A DNA stretch of 64,000 nucleotides, from the NCBI GenBank assembly GCA_022709905.1, contig JAKLHY010000035.1, positions 1 through 64,000 on the forward strand, read 5' to 3'. Every line of letters begins with the position of its first letter. Position 1 is the first letter of the stretch. A model generated the notes under the pieces. It saw only the letters and a list, made by a program, of their open reading frames with translations. It was not told the origin of the DNA and made no database searches. A program made the position numbers and the translations under genes. This DNA comes from Verrucomicrobiota bacterium (GTDB taxonomy: Bacteria > Verrucomicrobiota > Verrucomicrobiia > Limisphaerales > UBA1319). This document shows, one piece after another, positions 52,769 to 61,013 of this stretch.

Positions 52769-53779
52769 ATGATTATAGTCGAGTCGTATCCCATGGCGGT
52801 GGTGATGTGCGTGATCACGATGTTATGCTGGGGTTCTTGGGCTAACACGCAAAAGCTTGCCAGTAAAGAATGGCGTTTCCAGTTGTTTTACTGGGACTAT
52901 GCCATTGGGGTTTTGTTGTTGTCTTTGGTGTTGGCCTTGACCATGGGCAGCACAGGGGAGGGCGGGCGCAGTTTTTGGCCTGACCTTCAGCAGGCCGATG
53001 CCAAGTGGCTGGGATCGGCCTTTCTGGGGGGAGTGATTTTCAATCTCTCCAACATCCTCCTGGTCGCGGCGATTGACATAGCGGGTTTGGCCGTGGCATT
53101 TCCGGTCGGGGTCGGACTGGCCCTGGTGCTGGGAGTGATCACAACCTATATGAAACGTCCGGAGGGGAATGTTCCGATGCTCGCCCTGGGGGTTGCGGCG
53201 GTGATGGTGGCCATCATTTTGGATGCGTTGGCCTACAAAAAGCTGATGTCACAGGGGAAGAAGACCCCCGTCAAAGGGATCGTGCTCTCGGTGGTGGCCG
53301 GCGTGCTGATGGGATGGTTTTACAGTTTTGTGGCGGACGCGATGGGCAAAATCGATCCGGCCACCCAAGCCTTGGAAGCCGGCAAACTGAGTCCTTATAC
53401 GGCCGTTGTTCTGTTTTCGGCCGGATTGTTACTCTCCAATTTCATTTGGAACAGCATCATGATGGTCAAACCATTTTCGGGAGAACCGGTGCCGTTTGGC
53501 GATTACTTCACCCGGGGGAATGTGAGGTTGCACGCGGTGGGCATTCTGGGAGGCGTCATCTGGAACCTCGGCATGTCCTTCAGCATTATCGCATCCACGG
53601 CAGCCGGGCCGGCCTTGTCCTATGGGCTGGGACAAGGCGCGACATTGGTCGGCGCTTTATGGGGAGTCTTCATCTGGAAAGAATTCAAGGGCGCACCCCG
53701 GGGGACGAATCCATTGCTGGCGGCCATGTTCGTATTCTATCTGGTTGGATTGGGGGTTCTGATCGCCTCCAAGCTTTGA
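52769..53779 (+). CDS. GRP-type sugar uptake transporter
   Basis: 336 residues with ten or so membrane helices. The N-terminal ESYPMAVVMCVITMLCWGSW is characteristic of the GRP glucose/ribose uptake (EamA-related) family, as are KEWRFQLFYWDYAIGVLLLS and GVIFNLSNILLVAAIDIAG. A strong Shine-Dalgarno (GGAGGA, 7 bases before the ATG) precedes it. Given the ribokinase immediately downstream (28 bases), ribose is the likely substrate, by context. Some family members carry other sugars, for instance rhamnose or fucose, so this needs care. Confidence 0.85.
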   Translation: MIIVESYPMAVVMCVITMLCWGSWANTQKLASKEWRFQLFYWDYAIGVLLLSLVLALTMGSTGEGGRSFWPDLQQADAKWLGSAFLGGVIFNLSNILLVAAIDIAGLAVAFPVGVGLALVLGVITTYMKRPEGNVPMLALGVAAVMVAIILDALAYKKLMSQGKKTPVKGIVLSVVAGVLMGWFYSFVADAMGKIDPATQALEAGKLSPYTAVVLFSAGLLLSNFIWNSIMMVKPFSGEPVPFGDYFTRGNVRLHAVGILGGVIWNLGMSFSIIASTAAGPALSYGLGQGATLVGALWGVFIWKEFKGAPRGTNPLLAAMFVFYLVGLGVLIASKL

Positions 53780-53807
53780 ATGAGATTCGGCTAAAGGAAT
53801 CGATTTT

Positions 53808-54731
53808 ATGGCTAAGAACAAAATCGTTGTGGTGGGCAGTTCGAATACCGACATGATCATCCGGCTGGACCGGATACCGCGTCCGGGCGAAACGCTGCTG
53901 GGCGGGGAGTTAGTTGTGGCGGCCGGCGGCAAAGGGGCCAACCAGGCTGTGGGTGCGGCCCGGGCGGGTGGACAGGTGACCTTCATTGCGCGTGTGGGTC
54001 AGGACATGTTCGGCGAGAAAGCGATCCAGGGATTTGTCGAGGACGGCATTAATGTCGACTATGTGATGCGCGATCGCCGGGCGGCATCGGGTGTTGCCTT
54101 GATCTTTGTGGCCAAAGACGGCGAAAACAGCATTGCCGTGGCGTCCGGCGCCAATGGGCGGCTCTCGCCGGCCGATATTCGCAAGGCGAAGACGGCCTTT
54201 TCTGGCGCGCAGGTTTTGGTGATGCAGTTGGAAACACCGCTGGAGACCGTGCAGGCCGCCGCTGAAATCGCGGCGCGCTCGGGGGTGCGGGTCATCTTGA
54301 ATCCCGCGCCTGCGCGGGCTTTGCCCAATACTTTGCTGCGGAAGGTCACTTTTTTGACGCCGAACGAGACCGAAGCGCAGCTGCTTACGGGGATAAAAGT
54401 CCGGGATGCGGAGACGGCGTCGAAGGCCGCCCGGATCCTGCTGGGCAAAGGGGTCGGCCACGTCATTGTGACGTTGGGCGCGAAGGGCGCGTTGTTGGCG
54501 ACACCTCAAGAGACGCGGATGATTGCCGGTTTCAAAGTCAAGCCGGTGGATACCACCGCCGCGGGAGACGTGTTTAATGGAGCCTTGGCGGTGGCTTTGT
54601 GCGAGAGCAAGCCTTTGGCCGAGGCCGTGCGCTTCGCCAATGCCGCCGGAGCCCTCTCCGTAACCGTGATGGGAGCTCAGCCTTCCGCGCCGGCCCGCGG
54701 GAAGATCGATGCCTTATTAAGGCGCGCCTAA
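53808..54731 (+). CDS. rbsK: Ribokinase
   Basis: 307 residues. Phosphorylates D-ribose to ribose 5-phosphate. PfkB-type motifs: GSSNTDMIIRLDRIPRPGET at the start, GGKGANQAVGAARAGG (substrate loop), VGQDMFGEKAIQGFVEDG, LNPAPARALP, and the catalytic-base segment DTTAAGDVFNGALA at the C-terminus. The length is standard. It ends the ribose-type operon with the transporter and the glycohydrolase-family gene. Confidence 0.95.
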   Translation: MAKNKIVVVGSSNTDMIIRLDRIPRPGETLLGGELVVAAGGKGANQAVGAARAGGQVTFIARVGQDMFGEKAIQGFVEDGINVDYVMRDRRAASGVALIFVAKDGENSIAVASGANGRLSPADIRKAKTAFSGAQVLVMQLETPLETVQAAAEIAARSGVRVILNPAPARALPNTLLRKVTFLTPNETEAQLLTGIKVRDAETASKAARILLGKGVGHVIVTLGAKGALLATPQETRMIAGFKVKPVDTTAAGDVFNGALAVALCESKPLAEAVRFANAAGALSVTVMGAQPSAPARGKIDALLRRA

Positions 54732-54860
54732 GTAGCCCGACCTTTGGGAAGGCCCCCTATAGACCAGCCCTTTCCTAGTCCTTCTCAAGCAAAGCGGCAC
54801 CACGCTTTAATCCAGGCGCCGATTTGAACCGGGCTTTGCGCGGTCTGAGACGACGATGCT

Positions 54861-57098
54861 TCAAGCCGGATAATCAAGCGCCTCCGGGATCATCACTTTT
54901 GTCAGCGCTTCCGCGGCGCGGTCTTTGGTCAGGCGGGCGCCTGTCAGGCAGCCGTCCAATTTCAGCCGGAGTCGGACGAAATGATCCAGACCGTCGAAGG
55001 CAACACAAGGACCGGCGTTGGCTGTTTTCTGTGTTTTAAGCGAGAACGTATCGCCCATTCCCCGAGCGGCCGAGGCGATCCCGGGAATGACCCCTTCCAG
55101 GGCGTCGAGGTCTTCGGAGTCATAGCAGGCATTGCAAGCCTTGGCGTCCCAAGCGGGATGACGGTTGTAGCCGAAAATGAGCTCGGCACAGATGCGACCG
55201 ACCTCGCCAGCAGCGCGCCCGGCTTGAACATGGCAAAGGTCGGAGAGGAACTGCAGCAGTCCGGGCAATCCTTCGGCTAACGAAGGGTGTTGCGGGCCTT
55301 TTTCCTCGAGCTCAAGAAAATCGAGGATCTGACAGCGTGCGGCCAGCAACCAGCAGAGGGCGTCAGCCAAGGGAAAGGTGACTCCCTGGCGTGTTCCCAG
55401 GTAGAGGCGTTCGCCCAGGGCGTCGGTGGCTTTTTGGAGATGCTCGAGGGTCCAAAGCCAAACCTCCATGGCACTAGCCAGGGTGCAGGCGCCGGTCCCG
55501 GGATTGCTCCGCGCCAACCGCCGCATTTCACGGATCCAGCGACGGTATTGGGCCAGGAAAAGATCCTGGGTCATGGTGACTGACAGCTGGCGTCTCTGCA
55601 CGGCCTCCGGGCCTTCATACGTGGCTTCCAGTTGGGCATCCATCCATTTGTACCCCAGGAATCCGGGGCAATCTTCGGTGATCCCGTAGCCGCCCATCAG
55701 GCTGACGGCTTCGCGCATCATATTGGCGCCGTAACCGGTGTTCCACAGCTTGGTGGCCGGGCAAAGCACATTGGCCACCGAGTCCAGCATCACAAACTGG
55801 ACAAAGGGATCATTCCTCAAAGTCTCGAATCGCGCCGGATCCCGTTTGTCCTCAGGTTGGTCCGTCAATTCCAGCAGTTCCATGGCATCTTTGTTTGCTC
55901 GACCAAGGAACTTAAGTTGGGCTCGGGTGCCTTCGATTTTCTGTTCCTGGAAATAATTGTCCTTATGCCGTTCCAGAGGATCGAGTTGATCGAAAATTCG
56001 CGCGGTCGCAAAGCCCAACGATGCGCTCGCTTCTCCCGTGGCCCAGATATCCACCAGGCGGTGAAGGGCATCTTCTTTCTGTTGGAGCCCCAATTCATAG
56101 CGGGGAGAGCCAGGTTGCCCCGCGTCGCCCCCGCGAAAACGGCCCCGCTGATATCGAATGATCGGTTCGACAGCCGAAAGCAGCTTGGCGGAGGTCATCA
56201 AACCCACGGTGACCCGAGTGCGGCGAAAAACGGCTTCGATGACCTCTCCATGGCTGTAATTCGGGACGATCATTCCGTTCTTGATGGTGTAGCCGCCGAC
56301 AATTCGACTGGCCGGCACGCGCAAGCTGAACACCGGATCCCGTGTGGAGGACAATTGATGCACCAGTTTGCGAGTGGGGATTCCCCGGAAGAAATTCCCC
56401 GGGTCCGTCTCCTCCAGGATGATGATGCAACTGCCCTTGATCCGTGCGTCCCCTGAATCCACGGCGGCGGTCACGAAGTTCGCAAATCCCATGTTCGTGA
56501 TGAACCGTCCCCGTTTTTCAACCTGAAGAATGGGTTCTTTGCCTTCTTCCCATTCTGCCACGGTCATTTTTCCTCCTAAAAGACCCGTTTCAACTCCCAC
56601 GTATGGGAGCGGCTCCGTCAGAGCGAAGGCCCCTCTCCAGATCCGGCGGTCCTCGCCTTCCTTCGGAGGGCAGGCGCGGCTCAGATACGTCTGTTTTTGC
56701 TCGGGCGTTCCGCGTTCGTGGATGGGCGCCAGCGCAAGGTTCCCCGCCAGGCTGCCGGTGGCGGCACCGGCATCCACCCAGGACAACTCAAAGGCCACCA
56801 GGGCCAGGGCGAGGTTCTTGGGGCCTTCAATGTACCCCCCGTGCTCGGGATCCATGAAAGCGGACGTGATGCCGGCCGCATCAAAAACCGGCAACAACTG
56901 CGCCTTCTTGTCGGTCCACTCATGGGTGTTACGGGCACCCTCGGCCACCAACCGGGCGACAGGTCCCCGTGCCACCGATCGAGCCGACTGTATAAGCATT
57001 TGCAGGTCAAATCGTTCGGAATATCGCCAGAGAATCTGACGCGCATCGTCGCCTGGCAGGGTACGCAGGGTGTCGCTTGGGCTATGCTCTTGAGTCAT
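54861..57098 (-). CDS. Acyl-CoA dehydrogenase-like flavoprotein
   Basis: 745 residues, longer than the standard ~380 but like the large ACAD types with added N- and C-terminal helical parts. Recognisable parts: LALALVAFELSWVDAGAATG with GNLALAPIHERG in the N-terminal domain, FALTEPLPYVGVETG (flavin-contact region), ELGLQQKEDALHRLVDIWA, and LMGGYGITEDCPGFLGYKW in the C-terminal helical domain. Oxidises an acyl-CoA, feeding electron-transfer flavoprotein. Substrate chain length unknown. Convergent with rbsK; no beta-oxidation partners adjacent. Confidence 0.82.
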   Translation of the reverse strand: MTQEHSPSDTLRTLPGDDARQILWRYSERFDLQMLIQSARSVARGPVARLVAEGARNTHEWTDKKAQLLPVFDAAGITSAFMDPEHGGYIEGPKNLALALVAFELSWVDAGAATGSLAGNLALAPIHERGTPEQKQTYLSRACPPKEGEDRRIWRGAFALTEPLPYVGVETGLLGGKMTVAEWEEGKEPILQVEKRGRFITNMGFANFVTAAVDSGDARIKGSCIIILEETDPGNFFRGIPTRKLVHQLSSTRDPVFSLRVPASRIVGGYTIKNGMIVPNYSHGEVIEAVFRRTRVTVGLMTSAKLLSAVEPIIRYQRGRFRGGDAGQPGSPRYELGLQQKEDALHRLVDIWATGEASASLGFATARIFDQLDPLERHKDNYFQEQKIEGTRAQLKFLGRANKDAMELLELTDQPEDKRDPARFETLRNDPFVQFVMLDSVANVLCPATKLWNTGYGANMMREAVSLMGGYGITEDCPGFLGYKWMDAQLEATYEGPEAVQRRQLSVTMTQDLFLAQYRRWIREMRRLARSNPGTGACTLASAMEVWLWTLEHLQKATDALGERLYLGTRQGVTFPLADALCWLLAARCQILDFLELEEKGPQHPSLAEGLPGLLQFLSDLCHVQAGRAAGEVGRICAELIFGYNRHPAWDAKACNACYDSEDLDALEGVIPGIASAARGMGDTFSLKTQKTANAGPCVAFDGLDHFVRLRLKLDGCLTGARLTKDRAAEALTKVMIPEALDYPA

Positions 57099-57415
57099 GA
57101 TAAGGTTCTTTTTATTGCCGATCGATATCGGCTGTCAACCATTGGCACGGGACCAGCCCGGCGTATTTACTCCGCCCGATGTCGGCGCGAAGGTGTGATC
57201 CTTATAACGGCGTGGGGTGGATTGTCGAGTGGCATGTTTAAGTATATTGACGGGCCTGCCCAGGACGGCAGTTCACGCCGAGTTGCAATTGGCAGAATTC
57301 GCTTGCATAGGGAATGGACTTTGGCAAATTCACTTTAGGCCTAAGGCCGACAGACGTTGAAAAACGCGCTTGCATTGGACAGGCGCTATCGCTTGAATGT
57401 CGGCCTTTGACGGGT
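57099..57415. other. Gap before tRNA-Lys
   Basis: 317 bases without a supportable gene. A short palindrome (TTTAGGCCTAA near 57335) is present. A reading frame crossing the tRNA is not coding. The promoter of the ACAD-like gene must lie at the left end, but no clear boxes can be named. Confidence 0.4.
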
Positions 57416-57491
<76 letters not shown>

Positions 57492-57928
57492 CTCTTCATC
57501 AGACACTTACAGAAATTCTCTCCCGACCGACAAATTTCACTTGGCCACTTCTTAGCCACTTTTTTGGTCCTGATGCCCTGTGCTGGCGTTGGATGCACAA
57601 CGCCGCGCCTGCCACTCGGTGTGATCCGTCATCATGCTGTGGCGAATCCGACCATCAATCTACCGTTCATCGATACTGCACTTGCAGCTTTGGGGACATG
57701 CCCGCAGGCTACCCGAGAACCGTGATGTGTAAATAGTATTGGCAACCCCTTTGTCTTTTACAATTTTTACTCCTCTTCCCTAATCATACCACAAATTTCC
57801 AATTCAAATCCAATTTATCCTTGAATTATGTGGAAAATACAGATTAATCTCGCCGAAAAGACATTGAAAGTCCACTTTGTTTCCGGTGTCTGAGTTCTAG
57901 ACAATAAATACTGTTTGGCAGACAAGCG
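57492..57928. other. AT-richer gap downstream of tRNA-Lys
   Basis: 437 bases with no gene recognised. The second half (from ~57730) is visibly richer in A and T than the surroundings. No integrase, attachment-site repeat or RNA was seen. Confidence 0.4.
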
Positions 57929-58330
57929 ATGAAGACGACAGCATTAGCGTCTAACTCCGGCCTCCTTCTCGTGCTGTCTGGATACTTCCTCACGCTCCCG
58001 GAGATCTCCTTCAACAGCCTGGAGTTGCTGCTCGTAGTCTTTGCGTTTACGTCGTCCCTCGCAAGCATCATATTCCTTTTGCCTAACCGATCGTCGAAAT
58101 GGGCGTATCGACTCGGGATCGCAATAGCCGCTACGGCGCTACTCACAACTCTGGCTGTTTATGTTGTGGCGCATCAGCCTCTGAAATCCCTTGATCTGCC
58201 CACGGATTGGCCTGTTTTGTTGGTGCTCGCTGGCATGCTCATAGCCCCGGCTTCGAGTCTGGTTGCCGTAATCGTTCTTCGACCTGGGAATAAAACCATG
58301 TGTACAGTGACGATTAAAATTCCACAGTGA
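57929..58330 (+). CDS. Small hypothetical membrane protein
   Basis: 133 residues with four predicted membrane helices (near residues 12-25, 30-50, 61-83 and 92-115: e.g. LLLVLSGYFLTLP, LLLVVFAFTSSLASIIFLL, LGIAIAATALLTTLAVYVV, VLLVLAGMLIAPASSLVAV). No family recognised. The open frame, hydrophobic periodicity and sensible start suggest a real gene, but it lies alone in a region of decayed and repeat sequence with lower GC than the surroundings. Confidence 0.5.
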   Translation: MKTTALASNSGLLLVLSGYFLTLPEISFNSLELLLVVFAFTSSLASIIFLLPNRSSKWAYRLGIAIAATALLTTLAVYVVAHQPLKSLDLPTDWPVLLVLAGMLIAPASSLVAVIVLRPGNKTMCTVTIKIPQ

Positions 58331-59122
58331 AGAATAATTGTCATTGAACAACCATGTCCGTGACGTCTGGCGGGACAGTTTTGGAGAAAGAAAGGTGAGG
58401 TTTTTCTCCGATGCGAGACCGCCTGGAGGAAGCAGCCATTAGGGCCCTGGTCAACTGGAAAAAACGTTATCTGTCCGCTTTTTTTTAAACGGTTCTGCAT
58501 CAGCTTTTCCAACGATCTCCGTCGTCGGCTGACCCGAACCTGCGTTTTCATTGCGGGAATCGGATCTTCCCAAGGGTGGGCCACAGCCCGCCCTGGCAAT
58601 CCGTTCAGTCAGCCATCTGGGTCTAGCGCGATGTGAGTTGATCTCTGGATTGACCTAATTTCGAACCGAAAGGAGCGGACCGGACGTCTCCTGCCCGGCT
58701 CCCTCCGGCTCGGTTTTTTGGTCAACCGTTCTTTGACCACGTTTGCTGATTTTGGCAAGCCCCCGTTCACCAACCTGCGCCCATCTCGCCAGCGCGGGAC
58801 CAGAAAACTTTCAGTACGGGGCTGCGTTCATTCTGTGTCCAAGAGCTGGGGTTCCCAGGAAGCCTTTGAGCTTCAGGAGTCCAACCCGTTTGTAACTCGC
58901 CGCACGGCCGAATCGTCGGCAAAGTGTTGTGAAGCTGCATGGATCTCAATGGGTCAGGAGAACAGCCGCCTCCAATCAGTCCCAAGGGCTCGGGGGTCAA
59001 ACCCCAATGCTGGCTGGCGGCTGCTCTCCCAATTCAATTCTTTTACATCGCCAGTCGTAGGGAGTTTGCTGGGTCATCACGTACCACGCCGCCATGGACA
59101 TCCAACTACCTCCTCTTTCTCT

Positions 59123-59164
59123 GAACCGCAGATTCGCGCAGATGACGATGAGCAATCTGCGGTT
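59123..59164. repeat. Hairpin repeat with AACCGCAGATT arms
   Basis: Perfect 11-base arms around a 20-base loop; the left side also shows a 10-base-periodic CGCAGAT pattern (CGCAGATTCG, CGCAGATGAC), like the CACTAAT-type element at 26428. Confidence 0.5.
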
Positions 59165-59425
59165 AACACAATTCCAAGATAGGGTCAATCCCGGCTTTTG
59201 GTGATTTTTTTCAGACAATTTGCCGCCGCGTGCCGACATCGCATCTTCAGCCGCTTCGCAATCCACTCCAGCGTCATCACGGTCTGGCTTCTGAGCCGAG
59301 CCGCGATCGATGTTTTCTCAGCGTCGGTATTGCGCCGCCCGGGCGAATCCTGGCCCCCCCGTTTTTCCACGGCAAAGCGCCGGTGGCCTGCTGCGTTGTC
59401 CTGTCGAATGCCCATCTCCCCCAGT

Positions 59426-59461
59426 AAGAAGGCAATGGGGTCAAAGAAGGCAATGGGGTCA
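59426..59461. repeat. Perfect 18-bp tandem duplication
   Basis: AAGAAGGCAATGGGGTCA occurs twice head to tail (59426-59443 and 59444-59461). The second copy merges with the left arm of the inverted-repeat element that follows, so the duplication may be a scar of its insertion or slippage. Confidence 0.8.
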
Positions 59462-59602
59462 GATCCATATCATTGACGAATAAAATTCCAAAAGAGATCG
59501 TTCAGATTGTGGCACACCGGTTCCTGGCCCTAGCGCCTACCGGGGCACACTATCGCGCGAGTCGGATACAATAATAAACAATATGGATCTGACCCTATTG
59601 CC
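59449..59602. repeat. 154-bp inverted-repeat element with GGGGTCAGATCCATAT ends
   Basis: Left arm GGCAATGGGGTCAGATCCAT plus AT (59449-59470) and the reverse complement of the right arm (59581-59602) match at 21 of 22 positions. No coding frame inside. It shares the GGGTC terminus with the other palindromic elements of the window and looks like a non-autonomous RAYT-type passenger. Confidence 0.7.
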
Positions 59603-59651
59603 TCGCCTGGAGTTTGAGCAGGGCCGAGCCTGGCAGGGCTGTAGAAAAAAG

Positions 59652-59863
59652 CCCAGCGATCTATCGCTGGGGGGCCGAACAACCCGAGCACGAGTCTCGG
59701 AAGCGATGCAAGAGATCCGGTGAAAGGCATAGACCAAGGTTTGGATGCGGGGCAGAAGGGAAAACCCGGGAGCTTCTTTCGCCCCTGGCGGGGCTTGCTT
59801 GCCGTCGGGCATCGGAATCCACCGTTGAAACGGTGGGCTATGATCGGTTGTCCCTGAGGGGAC
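59652..59863. repeat. Cluster of short hairpins (REP-like)
   Basis: Three compact hairpins lie in a row: CCCAGCGATCTATCGCTGGG (59652-59671), CCACCGTTGAAACGGTGG (59819-59836) and GTCCCTGAGGGGAC (59850-59863). Short palindromes of this sort are typical of REP clusters in GC-rich genomes. Confidence 0.55.
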
Positions 59864-59911
59864 GAATCATGCCGGCCGCGGCGCGAGGTTATTCGCAATA
59901 CAGCAACATTT

Positions 59912-60445
59912 CTAATGCTTGCGACGACACTGCCAGATCAATTCTCCAAGGCCGATGAGCAGTGCCGCACCGATCAAGGCCAGAGTGAAGGGTTTCGGAG
60001 TGTAATGGCCCCCTATGATAAAGTGGTCTGGCATCTTCAACGCCACAGGACTTGGCATCGTCGATGGACTAAACGAACCAGCCATTTGATGGATGGTAGC
60101 TTCGCATTTACAGTTGGCCGACGCAAAACTCGAACCATTGGTTCCTACCCATCCTTGAAGCTTGAAGGAAACAGCCGTATTGTTGGACGCCCCTGGAACT
60201 ACGAAAAAGCCAATGTCAAACATTCCGGGTTCTGTCAGTCCGAAGGCTGCGCCAATGGGGGTTCCTTCCATTGTGGTGAATTGCAGCCAAGTATTAGGAA
60301 CCGGAGCGTGGCCGGCGCCAAGATACACTGGTTTGTTGGAATCGTAGTTATTCGCAAAAATGGCTGCCCCACCGAAGCATTGCACACCTGTTATCAAGAA
60401 AAGGGTCATGGTCCAAAGCACGTGGTTCATAAGAAAAAGTGCCAT
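59912..60445 (-). CDS. Secreted protein with PEP-CTERM-like C-terminal anchor
   Basis: 177 residues. N-terminal signal (NHVLWTMTLFLITGVQCFGG), a beta-rich middle with Asn/Thr/Gly (NTWLQFTTMEGTPIGAAFGL, VPGASNNTAVSFKLQGW), and a C-terminal tripartite end: TPKPFTLALIGAALLIGLGEL followed by RRKH. This is close to the PEP-CTERM sorting signal (PEP motif, hydrophobic helix, basic tail), with KP in place of EP. If genuine, it would be processed by an exosortase and exported to the surface, though no exosortase lies in the window. Function unknown; local base composition is lower in GC. Confidence 0.6.
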   Translation of the reverse strand: MALFLMNHVLWTMTLFLITGVQCFGGAAIFANNYDSNKPVYLGAGHAPVPNTWLQFTTMEGTPIGAAFGLTEPGMFDIGFFVVPGASNNTAVSFKLQGWVGTNGSSFASANCKCEATIHQMAGSFSPSTMPSPVALKMPDHFIIGGHYTPKPFTLALIGAALLIGLGELIWQCRRKH

Positions 60446-60787
60446 ATCGCACAGTTCAATTTATAAGAAAAAATCTCACATCGATCAATTCAAAAGCATA
60501 AACTAATGTCTTATCCGATACTACACCGCGCGATCTCACCCCAATCGCTGTGCGTCCGGTTTGGGACTGGTTGCCATCCCCCCGTGATTATTTGAGCCCA
60601 CCTCTTGCGCCGGACTCCCCAGTTTCAGCATGCTCAAACATCGCGATGGCGCCATAGGCCCTTCCTTGTTCCCGATACGGGGCGCGAAAACCATCCGTTT
60701 TTGTCCCCCCACGCTCGGAACGGGTTGGCACGCGGGCAGATGGATTAGAATGACGTTATTTTGTTGTCTTGGCGCATAATAGGACAC
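60446..60787. other. Gap upstream of the candidate structured RNA
   Basis: No supportable gene. Near the right end, CATAAT (60775-60780) could be a -10 for transcription into the structured region, with an ATGACG-like -35 at poor spacing. Reading frames on the minus strand are antisense noise. Confidence 0.4.
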
Positions 60788-60960
60788 AGCATAAGCGCTG
60801 GGTTCTCAATAAAAACTGGCTGTTTGAGAACCGCTGATCTTTGGAGCCTTTGTCGGAGTCTGCCGGCCTGGGCAGATGTGCCGCCCGGGGGCAAAGGGGC
60901 TGAACCGGCATCTGGTGTGGGACTCCGACGTGGGTGACTACAAACAGCACCCCAAGTGGT
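60788..60960 (+). ncRNA. Candidate structured RNA or sigA leader with nested long-range helices
   Basis: Complementary segments nest in the right order: GCTGTTTG (60819-60826) with CAAACAGC (60941-60948); GTCGGAGTC (60852-60860) with GACTCCGAC (60921-60929); TGCCGG (60861-60866) with CCGGCA (60905-60910); and a small apical hairpin GGCA-GATG-TGCC (60871-60882). All are exact Watson-Crick. The closing stem, large asymmetric internal loop and apical arm recall 6S RNA architecture, but the sequence was not recognised as 6S, SRP, tmRNA or RNase P. It ends about 55 bases before the sigma-factor gene, so it might alternatively be that gene's leader. Ends are approximate. Confidence 0.45.
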
Positions 60961-61013
60961 TGTGCTTATTTGCTTGCGGGTAGAGGGGCTTTTTCTCATT
61001 GTGTTGGGGTCGT

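Larger units (their letters stand above)
58331..59911. other. Gene-poor, palindrome-rich stretch
   Basis: About 1.6 kb with no supportable gene; frames such as 58718-59182 have no recognisable features. It contains several palindromes: an imperfect inverted pair of 14 bases (58957-58970 / 59016-59029, 13 of 14), a hairpin with AACCGCAGATT arms (59123-59133 / 59154-59164), an 18-base tandem duplication (59426-59461), an inverted-repeat element (59449-59602) and three short hairpins (59652, 59819, 59850). It appears to be a dumping ground for small repeats. Confidence 0.5.

Noticed and set aside
58718..59182. Plus-strand open frame of 154 codons in the gene-poor stretch
   Set aside because: Serine/arginine-rich with no hydrophobic core pattern or motif, and it runs through palindromic repeats.
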